Below are positions 14,544 to 23,936 of a DNA stretch of 64,000 nucleotides, one piece after another; within the stretch, counting starts at the first letter, position 1, and the number at the start of each line of letters is the position of its first letter. The position numbers and the translations under genes are program-made. The DNA is from Spirochaetota bacterium (GTDB lineage: Bacteria; Spirochaetota; Spirochaetia; Treponematales; Treponemataceae): positions 1 to 64,000 of the forward strand of contig JAEZST010000011.1 of assembly GCA_023443865.1 (NCBI GenBank). The letters run 5' to 3'. The notes under the pieces are model-generated. The model searched no databases. It had not been told where the DNA came from and saw nothing but the letters and a program-made list of their open reading frames with translations.

Positions 14544-16490
14544 ATGAACCCGTTGGAAGACCAATTTGAAGCCCGGCTTACCCGTCAGGTATTTAAGTAC
14601 ATAGCCGCCTTTTTTGCCGCCCTGCTTTTGTTTATGACGCTCCTGAACTTCCGGCTCGGCATGGTAACGTCGCTGGAAAATTCCGCGCGGATTATGGTCC
14701 GCACGGGTATCCTGGCGTTCGATATCGCCGTCTGCGTATGGGCGTTCAGGAGCAAGGCGCCGAACGAACTTTTTTTTCGCGTGCCGCCCTTTTTCCTGGT
14801 GGTCAACTTCGTCGGGACCGTCTTCGTTTCCGTCGCGGGCAACGCCGATCCCCTTATCGCAATCGGCTCGTATATAGTGCAGACCAACCTCTATATCCTG
14901 ACGTTCAGCTTTTTCGCGCGACGGCAGGGCCTGACCCTCGCGTTCGGCGGGCTGCTGCTTGGCATCGGTTACTACCTTTTCGGCGTGTTCTACCGCGGTA
15001 CGGGCCCGCACGAGTTGGATCGCGACGCCGTTATACGGGTGTATTCGCACATGATGACGTTCGGTATCGTGCAGACGACCGTGCTCGTCGCGTTCAGCAA
15101 TAAGTTTTTCACCATACTGCTCGCCAAGGTGCATGCCCACGCGGACGAAATGGCGCTTCTCGCGTATTCCGACCGGGACACGGGCCTCCCGAACGCGCAG
15201 CAGCTGGCAAAGGACATCGCGGAATGGACGGAGGATCGGGAACGGGTCACGAGGCCTTGCGCCATGGTCGGATTCAGGCTTGAGGGCCTTGAAACCGTTA
15301 ACGAGACGCGCGGAATCGACTTCGCCAACGCGCTTCTTCGCGACCTTGTCCTTCGTTATAGAAGCTCGCTTTCGGCCCTTATGGCCGCCAAGACGATTCG
15401 CAAGATAGACGGATTCGCGCCGCTCTACCGGGTAGAAAGCAACACGTTCGTTTTTCTGATCGAAGTTCCCGATAGGGACTTTTTCACCCCGAACCGCATG
15501 GCGGAACTTCAAAAGACGTTCGACGGCCTCTTTCTCGGATACCGCGAACAATTCGTAATATCGTTCCGCGGGGGCTTTTCCTCGTACCCGGAGGACGCGG
15601 CGAACCTCGAACAGTTGCTGAAAAACCTCCTGAATCTCGTCCACGCGACGCGCAGCGAAGGGCTCGGCGTCTTTACCCCCTTCAATATGGAGCGGTACCA
15701 GGCGTTTCTACGCGAGCAATCCATTAAGGCGGCCATCTCGAACGCGATAGAGCGCGGCGAATTCAGCCTCGTATTCCAGCCGAAGGTGTCGTGCGATTCC
15801 GGGAACGTGCGCGGCTACGAGGCGCTCGCGCGCTGGACCAGCGCCGAGTTCGGCCGGATATCGCCCGTCGAATTCATACCGCTGGCGGAGGAAAGCGGTA
15901 ACATCGCGGCGCTCACGGGGCATCTTTTAGACCAAGCGCTCGAATTCGCCGCCCTTCTCGCCCGGAACGGCCACAAATTCCCGGTTTCCGTAAACCTATC
16001 GCCGGGAGCGGTGCGGCCGGATTTCCTGGGCCTCATCGGCGAGAAAACCGCGGCGTCCGGACTCGGCGGCATGCTTGAGCTCGAGATAACCGAGGGGGTT
16101 ATCATGAAAATGACCACGGAAATCGCCGAAGACCTCCGGAAGCTCAAAGAGCTCGGGATAACCTTTTCGATAGACGATTTCGGTACCGGCTACTCGAACC
16201 TCGGTTATCTGCAAAAATTCGAGGCCCAGGTTCTGAAGATAGACAAGCGCTTCATCGACGGCATACCCCACGACGAAAAGAACGCCACCCTCGTGCAGAC
16301 CATTATCCGGATGGGCAAATCATTCGGCATGCAGATCGTGGCCGAAGGCGTCGAGTACGCCGAGCAGCGCGATTTTCTCGCCCGATCCGACTGCGATATG
16401 ATACAGGGCTATTTCTATTCCGTGCCCCTCGGAAGCGATGACGCCCTCGCCTACGCCGTCGCGCACGGCGGGAGCCTCACCGGCGAATAA
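14544..16490 (+). CDS. Membrane EAL-domain phosphodiesterase with degenerate GGDEF
   Basis: This 648-residue protein starts with about five to six membrane helices (residues 12-180). A GGDEF-like domain follows (YSDRDTGLPNAQQLAKDI) whose signature reads roughly ESNTF instead of GGDEF, so it should not synthesise c-di-GMP. The C-terminal EAL domain looks active: YEALARW, ELEITEG, DDFGTGYSNL, KIDKRFI and AEGVE are all present. Probable function: c-di-GMP hydrolysis regulated by the membrane part, perhaps with the dead GGDEF binding GTP. The in-frame GTG at 14499 lies within a hairpin, so the ATG at 14544 is preferred. Together with the cyclase upstream it suggests a local c-di-GMP circuit. Confidence 0.87.
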   Translation: MNPLEDQFEARLTRQVFKYIAAFFAALLLFMTLLNFRLGMVTSLENSARIMVRTGILAFDIAVCVWAFRSKAPNELFFRVPPFFLVVNFVGTVFVSVAGNADPLIAIGSYIVQTNLYILTFSFFARRQGLTLAFGGLLLGIGYYLFGVFYRGTGPHELDRDAVIRVYSHMMTFGIVQTTVLVAFSNKFFTILLAKVHAHADEMALLAYSDRDTGLPNAQQLAKDIAEWTEDRERVTRPCAMVGFRLEGLETVNETRGIDFANALLRDLVLRYRSSLSALMAAKTIRKIDGFAPLYRVESNTFVFLIEVPDRDFFTPNRMAELQKTFDGLFLGYREQFVISFRGGFSSYPEDAANLEQLLKNLLNLVHATRSEGLGVFTPFNMERYQAFLREQSIKAAISNAIERGEFSLVFQPKVSCDSGNVRGYEALARWTSAEFGRISPVEFIPLAEESGNIAALTGHLLDQALEFAALLARNGHKFPVSVNLSPGAVRPDFLGLIGEKTAASGLGGMLELEITEGVIMKMTTEIAEDLRKLKELGITFSIDDFGTGYSNLGYLQKFEAQVLKIDKRFIDGIPHDEKNATLVQTIIRMGKSFGMQIVAEGVEYAEQRDFLARSDCDMIQGYFYSVPLGSDDALAYAVAHGGSLTGE

Positions 16491-16575
16491 GGGACGCGGC
16501 CGGGCTGCACGAACGCATGACCGGAATCGCGTGAAAAAAATGGCAGAACGAACGGTTTGAAATTATACTTAAGCC

Positions 16576-16977
16576 ATGAGATACGACACCATAATGGATA
16601 ACGAGTGGCTGAACGTACGATATTATCCCGACGAGGGAATTATCCACCATACGTGGAAAAAGGCCTGTTCCGGGCAGGTATTCCGCGACATGATGCTCGA
16701 GGCGAGCGATTATCTGGGGAGCCATCGGGGATCAAAGTGGCTTTCCGACGACCGGCTTTTTACCGCCATGACCAACGAGGACAGCCTTTGGGGGCAAAGG
16801 GTATGGTTCGCCAGGACCATCCACGCGGGATGGAAGCATTGGGCGATGCTTTTGCCCGAACGGAATATCGGCCACGAGAGCATGCAGATGATCGTTACGG
16901 AATATAGGGCCGCGGGCATAAACGCGAAGGTTTTCGAGAACCTGGACGGCGCCCTGGAGTGGCTTCAGGCCCAATAG
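16576..16977 (+). CDS. Hypothetical protein, possibly SpoIIAA/STAS-like
   Basis: This 133-residue soluble protein is not firmly recognised. Its alternating strand/helix pattern (IIHHTWKKACSGQVFRDMM; SKWLSDDRLFTAMTNEDSLWGQ; HWAMLLPERN) resembles the small SpoIIAA/STAS-like proteins common in Bacteroidetes and spirochaetes. There is no Shine-Dalgarno sequence. TATACT at 16564-16569 ends exactly 6 nt before the ATG, which suggests a leaderless mRNA. The last 16 codons are duplicated at 19198-19245 as a remnant, so a paralogue or partial duplication existed next door. Function unknown. Confidence 0.6.
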   Translation: MRYDTIMDNEWLNVRYYPDEGIIHHTWKKACSGQVFRDMMLEASDYLGSHRGSKWLSDDRLFTAMTNEDSLWGQRVWFARTIHAGWKHWAMLLPERNIGHESMQMIVTEYRAAGINAKVFENLDGALEWLQAQ

Positions 16978-16988
16978 CGCGCCGACCC

Positions 16989-17065
16989 GCGCCGCCCCGG
17001 TCGGGTCGTTCGACCGCGGGGGCTCCGCGCGTGACGCCCCCAACCCGCGAGGCACGTTGAGCCTC
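16989..17065. repeat. GC-rich intergenic repeat, copy 1
   Basis: The consensus is GCGCCGCCCCGGTCGG, then TCGTTCG, CGCGGGGGCTCCGCGCG, TGACGCCCCC, ACCCGCGAGGCACGTT and GCCTC. Copy 2 at 20115-20192 is nearly identical; shorter relatives lie at 23868-23930 and 37189-37252. All four are intergenic. The CGCGGGGGCTCCGCGCG part forms a small hairpin. Confidence 0.7.
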
Positions 17066-18213
17066 ATCTTTTTTCCACCGTATACACGAGAACGGAACCG
17101 GGAGGCATTCCCCCGGGCAAGGCGCCGGTCTGATCGTTTACGATCAGCGCGGGACCGGAATCGGGGCCATCGACGGCGAATTCCCCGGAAAGGGGCTTCG
17201 TTCCGAGGGATAGGAGGGGGTACGCAAGATTGGAATCGCCGCTTTCGGGAAACCCGCCGTCGCCCCGGAAGACGGCGTGGAGCCTGACGGCACCGTAACG
17301 GCCCGGGGGCAATCCGATTTTCACGGGAATCACGGCGGTGCCGAAATCGGACCCGTCATGGTTCCCCGGGACGGCTCGGTTTATCGCGACGAGGGCGACG
17401 CGGTCGGAAAAGTCGAGCGCGTACACGCCGATGAGGGGCAGTTCCTCCCCTTCCCGGGTATATGCCGGAAGGGTGTCCGCTTCCGCCCGCATGAATCGGC
17501 CGCCCGCAAGGACGCGGTTATGGAGCATGAGAGCGAGCCAGCCCGCGTGGCGCCGAAATCCGCCCATAAGGGGCATGGTATGGCTGGTCCAGTTTTCGCC
17601 GCTCGCGAAGGCGTAATACTGCTGGGAGACGAAGCCCGCCTGGGCCGCCATGAGCCAGGTATCGAGGGTTCTCGCCGCGAGGGCCTGGGATTTCCCGTAC
17701 CGTTGGGAAACGCGAACCTGGGAGTCGGTTCCCGTGCCGGGCACGTAATACCCCGAGGGACCTCCCTCGTACGCCACGAGATCGTAATCCGCGAGTCCGA
17801 GCGCGCGGAGGGAGTCGCGGGTGTCTCGGGCCGCGTCTATCATGGGCTTTACACCCGTTAGCCCCGCCACGAGGCTTTCCGGCAAACCGTGGGGGGAAAA
17901 CTCCCCGTAAGGCGTTTCGCCCGTTTCCCACTTCGGCCCGACGTAGGTCGCGTGTCCAAGGTAAAATCGTGGGCCAGGCCCGAAAGCCGCGGCGGCCTGT
18001 GCGCCGTATCCGGCCGCCCCGTACCAGGTTATTGGAAGCGAAATTGGTGCCCCCCGTGAGGGTGCTGATATTCGCGCCCAAGGCGGGAAGAACGGCCCCC
18101 GACGGATCGTGCCGGACCGAAAAGGAGGCGGCAAGGGGCGTATCGGCGGCGGAGACGGCCGGTAACAGGCAAGCCGCGAAAAACGCGGCGGCGATAAGAG
18201 AATGCGCGCTCAT
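17064..18213 (-). pseudogene. Secreted glycoside-hydrolase-like protein, frameshifted
   Basis: Two frames together describe one protein. The first (from ATG 18213) has a signal peptide ending LPAVSAA and continues to GGTNFASNN. The second begins TWYGAAGYGAQ and runs about 320 residues to the stop at 17064. The switch lies near 18027, where one extra C (or loss of two bases) breaks the frame between AAT AAC and TGG TAC. The long second part includes YDLVAYEGGPSGYYVPG and LALMLHNRVLAGGRF, suggesting a secreted carbohydrate-active enzyme, but the family is uncertain. It is either a real inactivation or a sequence error. TATACT ends 6 nt before the ATG. Confidence 0.65.
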
Positions 18214-18333
18214 GGAACAAGTATACACCTTTCCCGCTTTCCCCCGTATTGAGAGCCTCCCGCCTCGGAGGGGTCCCCTGATATGCCTTTCTTCAGGGTA
18301 TATACTTTACCGAAATTCCACGAGGAGGAGACA

Positions 18334-19149
18334 TTGAAGAAATTATCGATACCGAGAATCGTTTCTTTGGCCGCGCTCGCCGCGGTATGCTCTTGCGCCC
18401 CCGGCGACGGCGGCGAACCGGTTTCCCTGAAGCCGCAAGAACCGATGGCCGACGACGCGAGCGTAATTTACCTCCATCACAGTACGGGCGGCGGGGTTTG
18501 GGGCGGCGGGGTAAGCGACTGGTTTACCGCGTATAACGCGGCCCAAGGGAAAAATTACCTGATCGAGGAACGGGCGTATCCTGACGGCAATAATTATCCC
18601 TGGGACAATTACCCGTACGATTACTGGAATATTTGGATAAACCACGAGGGCGCGACCGCCTACAGCGGGCAGGATACCCTGGAGATCCTGACGGCCGAAT
18701 ACGACGTGATCATGTGGAAACATTGCTACCCGGTAAGCGATATCGGGGCGGATACGGGATCGCCGAATGTGTCCTCGGCGGCGAAAACGATTGAGAATTA
18801 CAAACTCCAGTACAATGCCCTAAAAACCAAAATGAAGTCCTTCCCGAATAATCGTTTCGTGGTGTGGACGGGCGCGGCCAGAATCGCAGGCGAGACCAAC
18901 GCCGAATCCGCGGCGAGATCGCGGGCGTTCTTTACGTGGGTAAAGGATGACTGGGACGAGACGGGCGACAATATCTACATATGGGACTTTTACGAATTGG
19001 AAACTGAGGGCACGAATTATCTCCAGTATTCGGGAGGAGACTCCCATCCGTCCGATGATTTCAACGAAGACGTCGCGCCCCTCGTTTCCCGAAGGATCGT
19101 CGACGTACTAGAGGGGCGGGGTGATATCGGAAGCCTGACCGGGGAATAA
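18334..19149 (+). CDS. Predicted lipoprotein, SGNH-hydrolase-like
   Basis: About 271 residues from a TTG start at 18334, chosen because GAGGAGG lies 8-14 nt upstream; the longer frame to 18283 has no ribosome-binding site. The signal peptide ends AAVCSC (lipidation at the cysteine). The mature protein has IYLHHSTGGGVWGGGV near the start, a VVWTGAAR strand and GGDSHPSDDF near the C-terminus. That arrangement resembles SGNH/GDSL hydrolases (Ser in the first block, Asp-x-x-His in the last), though the Ser context is not classical. It lies divergent from the frameshifted hydrolase gene. Substrate unknown; perhaps deacetylation of a glycan. Confidence 0.62.
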   Translation: MKKLSIPRIVSLAALAAVCSCAPGDGGEPVSLKPQEPMADDASVIYLHHSTGGGVWGGGVSDWFTAYNAAQGKNYLIEERAYPDGNNYPWDNYPYDYWNIWINHEGATAYSGQDTLEILTAEYDVIMWKHCYPVSDIGADTGSPNVSSAAKTIENYKLQYNALKTKMKSFPNNRFVVWTGAARIAGETNAESAARSRAFFTWVKDDWDETGDNIYIWDFYELETEGTNYLQYSGGDSHPSDDFNEDVAPLVSRRIVDVLEGRGDIGSLTGE

Positions 19150-19197
19150 GGGTTACGCCGAGAGTCGCTCGCTGGGGCAGCGCTCATACGAGCCACA

Positions 19198-19245
19198 ATT
19201 TTCGAGACCCTTGCCGGCGCCCTGGAGTGGCTTCAGGCCCGTTAG
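19198..19245 (+). pseudogene. 3' remnant of a paralogue of the 133-aa protein
   Basis: These 48 bp encode FETLAGALEWLQAR and a stop. The end of the gene at 16576-16977 encodes FENLDGALEWLQAQ and a stop. About 40 of 48 bases agree, and in both cases a GCGCC-rich repeat follows. No further upstream homology is visible, so this is a fragment. Together with the intact gene's tail it forms direct repeats that bracket the two-gene block 17064-19149. Confidence 0.65.
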
Positions 19246-19271
19246 GGCGCCGCCCCGCGCCTTTGCCGATC

Positions 19272-20030
19272 TTACGGCCTCATGCGGTATTTCTCGAGCA
19301 GCCGGTCGTACAGGCCGGAAGCCTTTACCTCGGCGAGTCCGGCGTTGAAATCGGCTATGACGGTCTTGCCTTGGGCCGACTTTTTAGAAACCATCAGGTA
19401 TAGGCTGATAGTCGAAAGGTCTTTGCCCGCGTAGGCAAGGCGCGGGGCCTCGGACCTGAATTCGGTATTGAGCAGGTATTCAACCGTAAAAAACTCTGCG
19501 GTCATGGCGTCTATACGCCCGGCGAGCAGCATGCGCACGTTGTCGCTGAAACTGGCCCCCTCGATCGTTTTCAGGCCGGTCATCGTGTCCAGCTCGGAAC
19601 CGGTCGCGCCGCCCCGCAGTACCCCGATGGTGTATTTCGTGAGATCCGAAAAGCTCCGGAAGTCAATGGGCCTATCTTTCCGGGTCAACAACACGTACTT
19701 TGATTCGACGGCGACGTCGGAAAAATCAAACCACCGTTTCCGCTCTTCGGTCATTATCGAGGGCCAAACCGCGTCGTAGAAGCCGGTCTTTCCGCCCTCG
19801 AATACGCGGGCCCAGGGACCGACGGTTATTTCCACCCGATAGCCTGCGGGCGCAAAAACGGCCTCCATAAGCTCCCCGACGAAACCGTAGTCGGGCAGTG
19901 TTTGGTCGATATTCGGGGGAAGGTGCAGCGTGCCGATTTTCACGGTCTTGGTTTGCGCGTAAAGCGGCGGACGCGGCGGAAAGCCTATCGGCAGAAGAAG
20001 CGCCATCGCGAAAATCGCCTTGCGTATCAC
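19272..20030 (-). CDS. Periplasmic substrate-binding protein (family 3-like)
   Basis: This 252-residue protein has a signal peptide ending PLYAQ and the pattern of bacterial solute-binding family 3 proteins: VKIGTLHLPPNIDQ at the N-terminus, then GYRVEITVGPWARVFEGGKTG, RWFDFSDV and YTIGVLRGG. The start is GTG at 20030, with CAGGAGGG just upstream; the longer frame back to 20210 is repeat sequence. No permease or ATPase genes adjoin it, so it may serve a distant transporter or act as a receptor. Typical ligands are amino acids or other small polar compounds; the true ligand is unknown. A second protein of similar type is encoded at 30204. Confidence 0.8.
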   Translation of the reverse strand: MIRKAIFAMALLLPIGFPPRPPLYAQTKTVKIGTLHLPPNIDQTLPDYGFVGELMEAVFAPAGYRVEITVGPWARVFEGGKTGFYDAVWPSIMTEERKRWFDFSDVAVESKYVLLTRKDRPIDFRSFSDLTKYTIGVLRGGATGSELDTMTGLKTIEGASFSDNVRMLLAGRIDAMTAEFFTVEYLLNTEFRSEAPRLAYAGKDLSTISLYLMVSKKSAQGKTVIADFNAGLAEVKASGLYDRLLEKYRMRP

Positions 20031-20114
20031 GGTCCCTCCTGAGTATCGCCCGCTCGGGCGCTTACCGTAAACATCGCGCACGGCGGTCTCCCTGTCAATA
20101 TTTTGGGCGCCGCC

Positions 20115-20192
20115 GCGCCGCCCCGGTCGGATCGTTCGGGCGCGGGGGCTCCGCGCGTGACGCCCCCGACCCGCGAGGCACGTTCTGCCTCG
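20115..20192. repeat. GC-rich intergenic repeat, copy 2
   Basis: Nearly identical to 16989-17065 over 77 bp. It lies between the solute-binding protein gene and the ABC exporter pair, close to the exporter's upstream region. Confidence 0.7.
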
Positions 20193-20266
20193 ATTCTTTT
20201 CCGTTGACAATGGCCCTCCCCTGAAGCCACAATAGCGGAAGCGGGCTTTCCCGCCCCCGGAGAAAC

Positions 20267-22045
20267 ATGAAAAAAGACAAACCGGAAAAAAGACCGGTAT
20301 CGCTCCGCGCGTACCTGCGATTCGCGCGCCCCTACCGTTTTCTCGTCGCGGCCTTCCTGGCCGTTTCTCTCGTGAGCCTGGCGGCGAACCTCGCGCAGGC
20401 TAATTTGCTGGGCAGGCTTATCGACGCGGCGCTGACCCGTGGCGGGGGGAAGGTTTCGCGGATAGCCGCCCTCTACGGCGCGGTGCTCCTGGCCGACCTT
20501 CTGTGCGCCTTTTTCATGAAATACCTATACGGGAATTTCAGCGCGCGATACCTCCACGATTTCAGGCGCCACGCCGCCGACCACCTACAGCGCATTCCCC
20601 TCTCGGTGATGGAAACGCACCATTCGGGAGACCTGCTCTCGCGGCTGGCCGGCGATTTGCAGGCGGTGCAGGATTTCATGGCGGGCACCCTGGTCGACGC
20701 GTACAAGCAGGCGATTATGCTCGCGGCCGCCGCGTCGTACATGGCCTGGCTCAACTGGCGCCTTCTGTTGGTCAGTATCGCGACCGTCCCCTTCGCGCTG
20801 ATCGTCCTGAACGTTTTAATCCGGCCGATGCAAAAGTACTGGTACGCGGCGAGCCAGTCGTTGGGCGAGGCCAACGCGACCGCCCAGGACGCCCTGGGGG
20901 GAATACTGACGGTGAAGGCGTACAATCTCCAAGCTTCCCTGGCGGCCCGTTACGGCGTGCGGATCAAGGAGTCGATGGACTGGGACACGAGGGCAGCGAG
21001 CGTCATGCGCTGGACCCCGCCGTTCAATATCCTGATGCGCGCCATGCCCACCGTTTTTTGCATGGGCTACGGCAGTTTCCTTATCCTTCGAGGCGAGCTG
21101 ACTCCCGGCGGCCTGATCGCGTTCAATTTCCTCCTCGGCTTCGTGCAATGGCCCTTGGCCTTCCTGCCCGACTTGATTTCGCGCATGAAACGGGCCAAAA
21201 GCGCGGCGGAACGGGTATCGGGCATTCTGGACATTCCGCGGGAGCGGGAAGACGGGGCCGATTTTTCGCGAAGCGAACAGGCCGAGGCGCTGCGCGTTCG
21301 GGGGCTGTCCTTCTCCTACCGCGAAGGGTGCCCGGTTCTCGCGGGTCTCGATTTTTCCCTCGCCCGCGGCGAGCGGCTCGCCATCGTGGGGCCGTCGGGC
21401 TGCGGCAAGAGCACGGTGCTCAAGCTTTTGTGCGGCGCCTACGAGACCCATACGGGCGAAATAATGGTCAACGGGCACGATACCCGCGAGTGGGCGCTTT
21501 CGGCGCTGCGCTCCCGGTTCTCGGCGATTTCGCAGGATATATTCCTCTTTCCCGAGACGATCCGCGCGAATATAGCCTACGGGAAGCCCGGCGCGGGCGA
21601 GGCCGAGATCGCCGAGGCGGCGAGGATTTCCAACGCGGCGGAGTTTATCGACCGGCTGCCGGACGGGTACGAAACCCAGGTCGGCGAACGGGGACTGAAG
21701 CTTTCGGGGGGACAAAAGCAGCGCGTCGCACTGGCGCGGGCGATCCTGAAAGACGCGCCCATTCTCCTCCTGGACGAGCCGACCTCGGCGCTGGATACCC
21801 ATTCCGAGAATCTCGTGCAGGAAGCCATAGAGCGGAGCCTCGCGGGAAAAACGGCAATCATCGTGGCACACCGGCTTTCCACGATCAAGAACGCCGACCG
21901 GATTTTGGTGATGGACGGCGGAAAGATCGCCGAGCGGGGCACGCACGGGGAACTGATGGCCGCCGGGGGGCTCTATGCCGCGCTGTACGCGAGGCAATTC
22001 AATTCAGGGGAAACCGAAAGCGCGGGGGAAAACGATGAGCGATAA
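20267..22045 (+). CDS. ABC exporter half-transporter 1
   Basis: This 592-residue protein joins six membrane helices (residues 20-310) to a nucleotide-binding domain. Walker A GPSGCGKST (near 374), LSGGQKQR signature, Walker B ILLLDEP and H-loop AHRLST are all canonical, so it should hydrolyse ATP. The architecture is that of type IV exporters (MsbA/LmrA group) acting as dimers. GGAG precedes the ATG. Its last 11 nt overlap the start of the second half-transporter, so the two are translated together and probably form a heterodimer. Substrate (lipid, peptide or drug) cannot be inferred. Confidence 0.9.
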   Translation: MKKDKPEKRPVSLRAYLRFARPYRFLVAAFLAVSLVSLAANLAQANLLGRLIDAALTRGGGKVSRIAALYGAVLLADLLCAFFMKYLYGNFSARYLHDFRRHAADHLQRIPLSVMETHHSGDLLSRLAGDLQAVQDFMAGTLVDAYKQAIMLAAAASYMAWLNWRLLLVSIATVPFALIVLNVLIRPMQKYWYAASQSLGEANATAQDALGGILTVKAYNLQASLAARYGVRIKESMDWDTRAASVMRWTPPFNILMRAMPTVFCMGYGSFLILRGELTPGGLIAFNFLLGFVQWPLAFLPDLISRMKRAKSAAERVSGILDIPREREDGADFSRSEQAEALRVRGLSFSYREGCPVLAGLDFSLARGERLAIVGPSGCGKSTVLKLLCGAYETHTGEIMVNGHDTREWALSALRSRFSAISQDIFLFPETIRANIAYGKPGAGEAEIAEAARISNAAEFIDRLPDGYETQVGERGLKLSGGQKQRVALARAILKDAPILLLDEPTSALDTHSENLVQEAIERSLAGKTAIIVAHRLSTIKNADRILVMDGGKIAERGTHGELMAAGGLYAALYARQFNSGETESAGENDER

Positions 22046-23861
22046 AACAAACGGGCCTTCGGCCCTCTCGCGAATCCTTCGCGCGATTAAGCCCTTCCGC
22101 GTCCCCTACCTGATCGGGCTCATCGTGTTCGTGATTACCGAATCGACCTTCTACGTGAGCATTCCGCTTTCGGTCAGACTCATGGTCGACGCGGCTATCT
22201 CCAAGGATTTGAGCGGGCTCTGGCGGGGCGTTTTGACCATCGTGGGTATTTCCGCCGTGGGCGGCGTCTCTTTCGTTTTGTTCATGTACCTCTTTTGCGT
22301 GAGCGTCATTCGGATTACGGGGCGGCAACGCTCGCTTACCTTCGAGCGGGCGATGAATCTTCCCGCCGCGTACCACGAAAGCCACCATAGCGGGGACACG
22401 ATATCCCGGCTCGCCAACGATATCGGCGCCATGAAGGCAAGCTACGACTGGCCCATGTTCGGCCTCCTGACCACCGCCGTGGCGGGCCTGGGGGCGGCGG
22501 TCTCGATGATCGTCCTCGATTGGCGGGTCAGCCTGGTCCTTATCGCGACCACGGGCGCCTTCGCCTGGCTCAACCGCCGGTTCTCCGAGTCGCTCAAACG
22601 CATGGGAAGGGAAATTCAGGAAGCGAACGGGCGCCTTACCGAGTCGATGGGAAACATACTCGGGGGCTTCTCGGTCATTAAGCAGTTCAATCTGGAATCG
22701 CGCATGGAAGCGGCCTTCGGCGCCCATAACGGGGAAATCCGCGAACGGTCGATTAAGCGGACGACGAGGGAATCGGCCCTGGAATGCTATAACGCGGGTA
22801 TCGGCTGGATCAATTTCGGCGGCCTGCTCGCCTTCGGGGCCGTGCTGGCGGGCACGGGCGCGATGACCTTCGGCACCATGGTGGCCCTAACCAATCTCCT
22901 GTGGAACGTCAACCGCTCGATCCGAGAGCTCGGCGCTCAGATTGCACAATTTCAGGGCTTTCTCGCCGGGACGGCCCGCGTGGAGGAGCTCCAGGACGGC
23001 AAGGCCGAGGAAACCGATTTGTCCCCGTCTTGGGGCGCGGCGGAAGGTACCGGGGCGCCGGCGATCGAGATGGGCGGGGTTTCCTTTTCCTACGACGGGC
23101 GCCGGGAAGCCTTAAGCGACTTTAGCCTTACCGTGGCCGAAGGGGCCACGGTCGGCATCGCGGGGCCCTCGGGCGGCGGTAAGAGCACCGCGATCAAGCT
23201 GCTCTTGGGCTTTTACGAGCCTTCCGCGGGCACGATAACGGTTGCCAGGCGCCTTCTCGGGAAGGCGGCGGGAGAGGCGGCACCGGGGACGGTACCAGCG
23301 TCGGCGCCTTCGGCGGCGCGTGAGGTTTCCCGCGCGGTTTCCCGCGAGGCCCTTCGCTCCATGATCGCCTACGTTCCCCAGGACCCGTTCATGTTTTCGG
23401 GGACTATCGCGGAAAATATCGGCTACGGGAGGGAAGGCGCGAGCCGCGAGGATATCGAGAAGGCGGCGAAGGCGGCCCATGCCCACGATTTTATAACGGC
23501 GCTGGAACAAGGTTACGATACGGCGGTGGGGGAGCGCGGGGTGAAGCTTTCCGGCGGGCAGCGGCAGCGCATCGCGATCGCGCGGGCATTCCTCCGGGAC
23601 TCGCCCGTGGTGCTCCTGGACGAGGCCACCTCGTCGCTCGACTCGCGGAGCGAGCTGGCCATACAGCAAGCCCTGGCGGAACTCGGAAAGCGCAAAACCG
23701 TGATCATCGTCGCCCACCGGCTTTCGACCATTCGCGACGCGAACCCGATTTACGTGGTTGAAGGCGGCCGGGTGGCCGAGCGCGGCAGCCACGAGGAACT
23801 CATGGCCGCCGGGGGGCTTTACCGCTCGCTTCACGAGAGCGCGGCCGCCCTGGAGCCATAA
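22035..23861 (+). CDS. ABC exporter half-transporter 2
   Basis: About 608 residues from ATG 22035, which overlaps the end of the previous gene (ATGAGCGATAA). It has six membrane helices and a nucleotide-binding domain with Walker A GPSGGGKST (near 376), LSGGQRQR, VVLLDEATS and AHRLST, all canonical. Between Walker A and the Q-loop it carries an Ala/Pro-rich insertion of about 30 residues (residues about 400-435) absent from the partner; its role is unknown. Both nucleotide sites look catalytically competent, unlike many heterodimeric exporters where one is degenerate. Partner: the protein from 20267. Confidence 0.9.
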   Translation: MSDKTNGPSALSRILRAIKPFRVPYLIGLIVFVITESTFYVSIPLSVRLMVDAAISKDLSGLWRGVLTIVGISAVGGVSFVLFMYLFCVSVIRITGRQRSLTFERAMNLPAAYHESHHSGDTISRLANDIGAMKASYDWPMFGLLTTAVAGLGAAVSMIVLDWRVSLVLIATTGAFAWLNRRFSESLKRMGREIQEANGRLTESMGNILGGFSVIKQFNLESRMEAAFGAHNGEIRERSIKRTTRESALECYNAGIGWINFGGLLAFGAVLAGTGAMTFGTMVALTNLLWNVNRSIRELGAQIAQFQGFLAGTARVEELQDGKAEETDLSPSWGAAEGTGAPAIEMGGVSFSYDGRREALSDFSLTVAEGATVGIAGPSGGGKSTAIKLLLGFYEPSAGTITVARRLLGKAAGEAAPGTVPASAPSAAREVSRAVSREALRSMIAYVPQDPFMFSGTIAENIGYGREGASREDIEKAAKAAHAHDFITALEQGYDTAVGERGVKLSGGQRQRIAIARAFLRDSPVVLLDEATSSLDSRSELAIQQALAELGKRKTVIIVAHRLSTIRDANPIYVVEGGRVAERGSHEELMAAGGLYRSLHESAAALEP

Positions 23862-23867
23862 CGCGCT

Positions 23868-23930
23868 ACGCGGGGGCCCCGCGCGTTTCGCGTTCTCCCC
23901 GCGTTGCCCGTTCTGCCTCGATCTCCCCCT
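23868..23930. repeat. GC-rich intergenic repeat, copy 3 (divergent)
   Basis: It shares CGCGGGGGCCCCGCGCG and GTTCTGCCTCGAT with copies 1, 2 and 4 but is shortened in the middle. It lies between convergent genes (ABC exporter and ilvN), where it could also act as a bidirectional terminator. Confidence 0.55.
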
Positions 23931-23936
23931 TATTTC

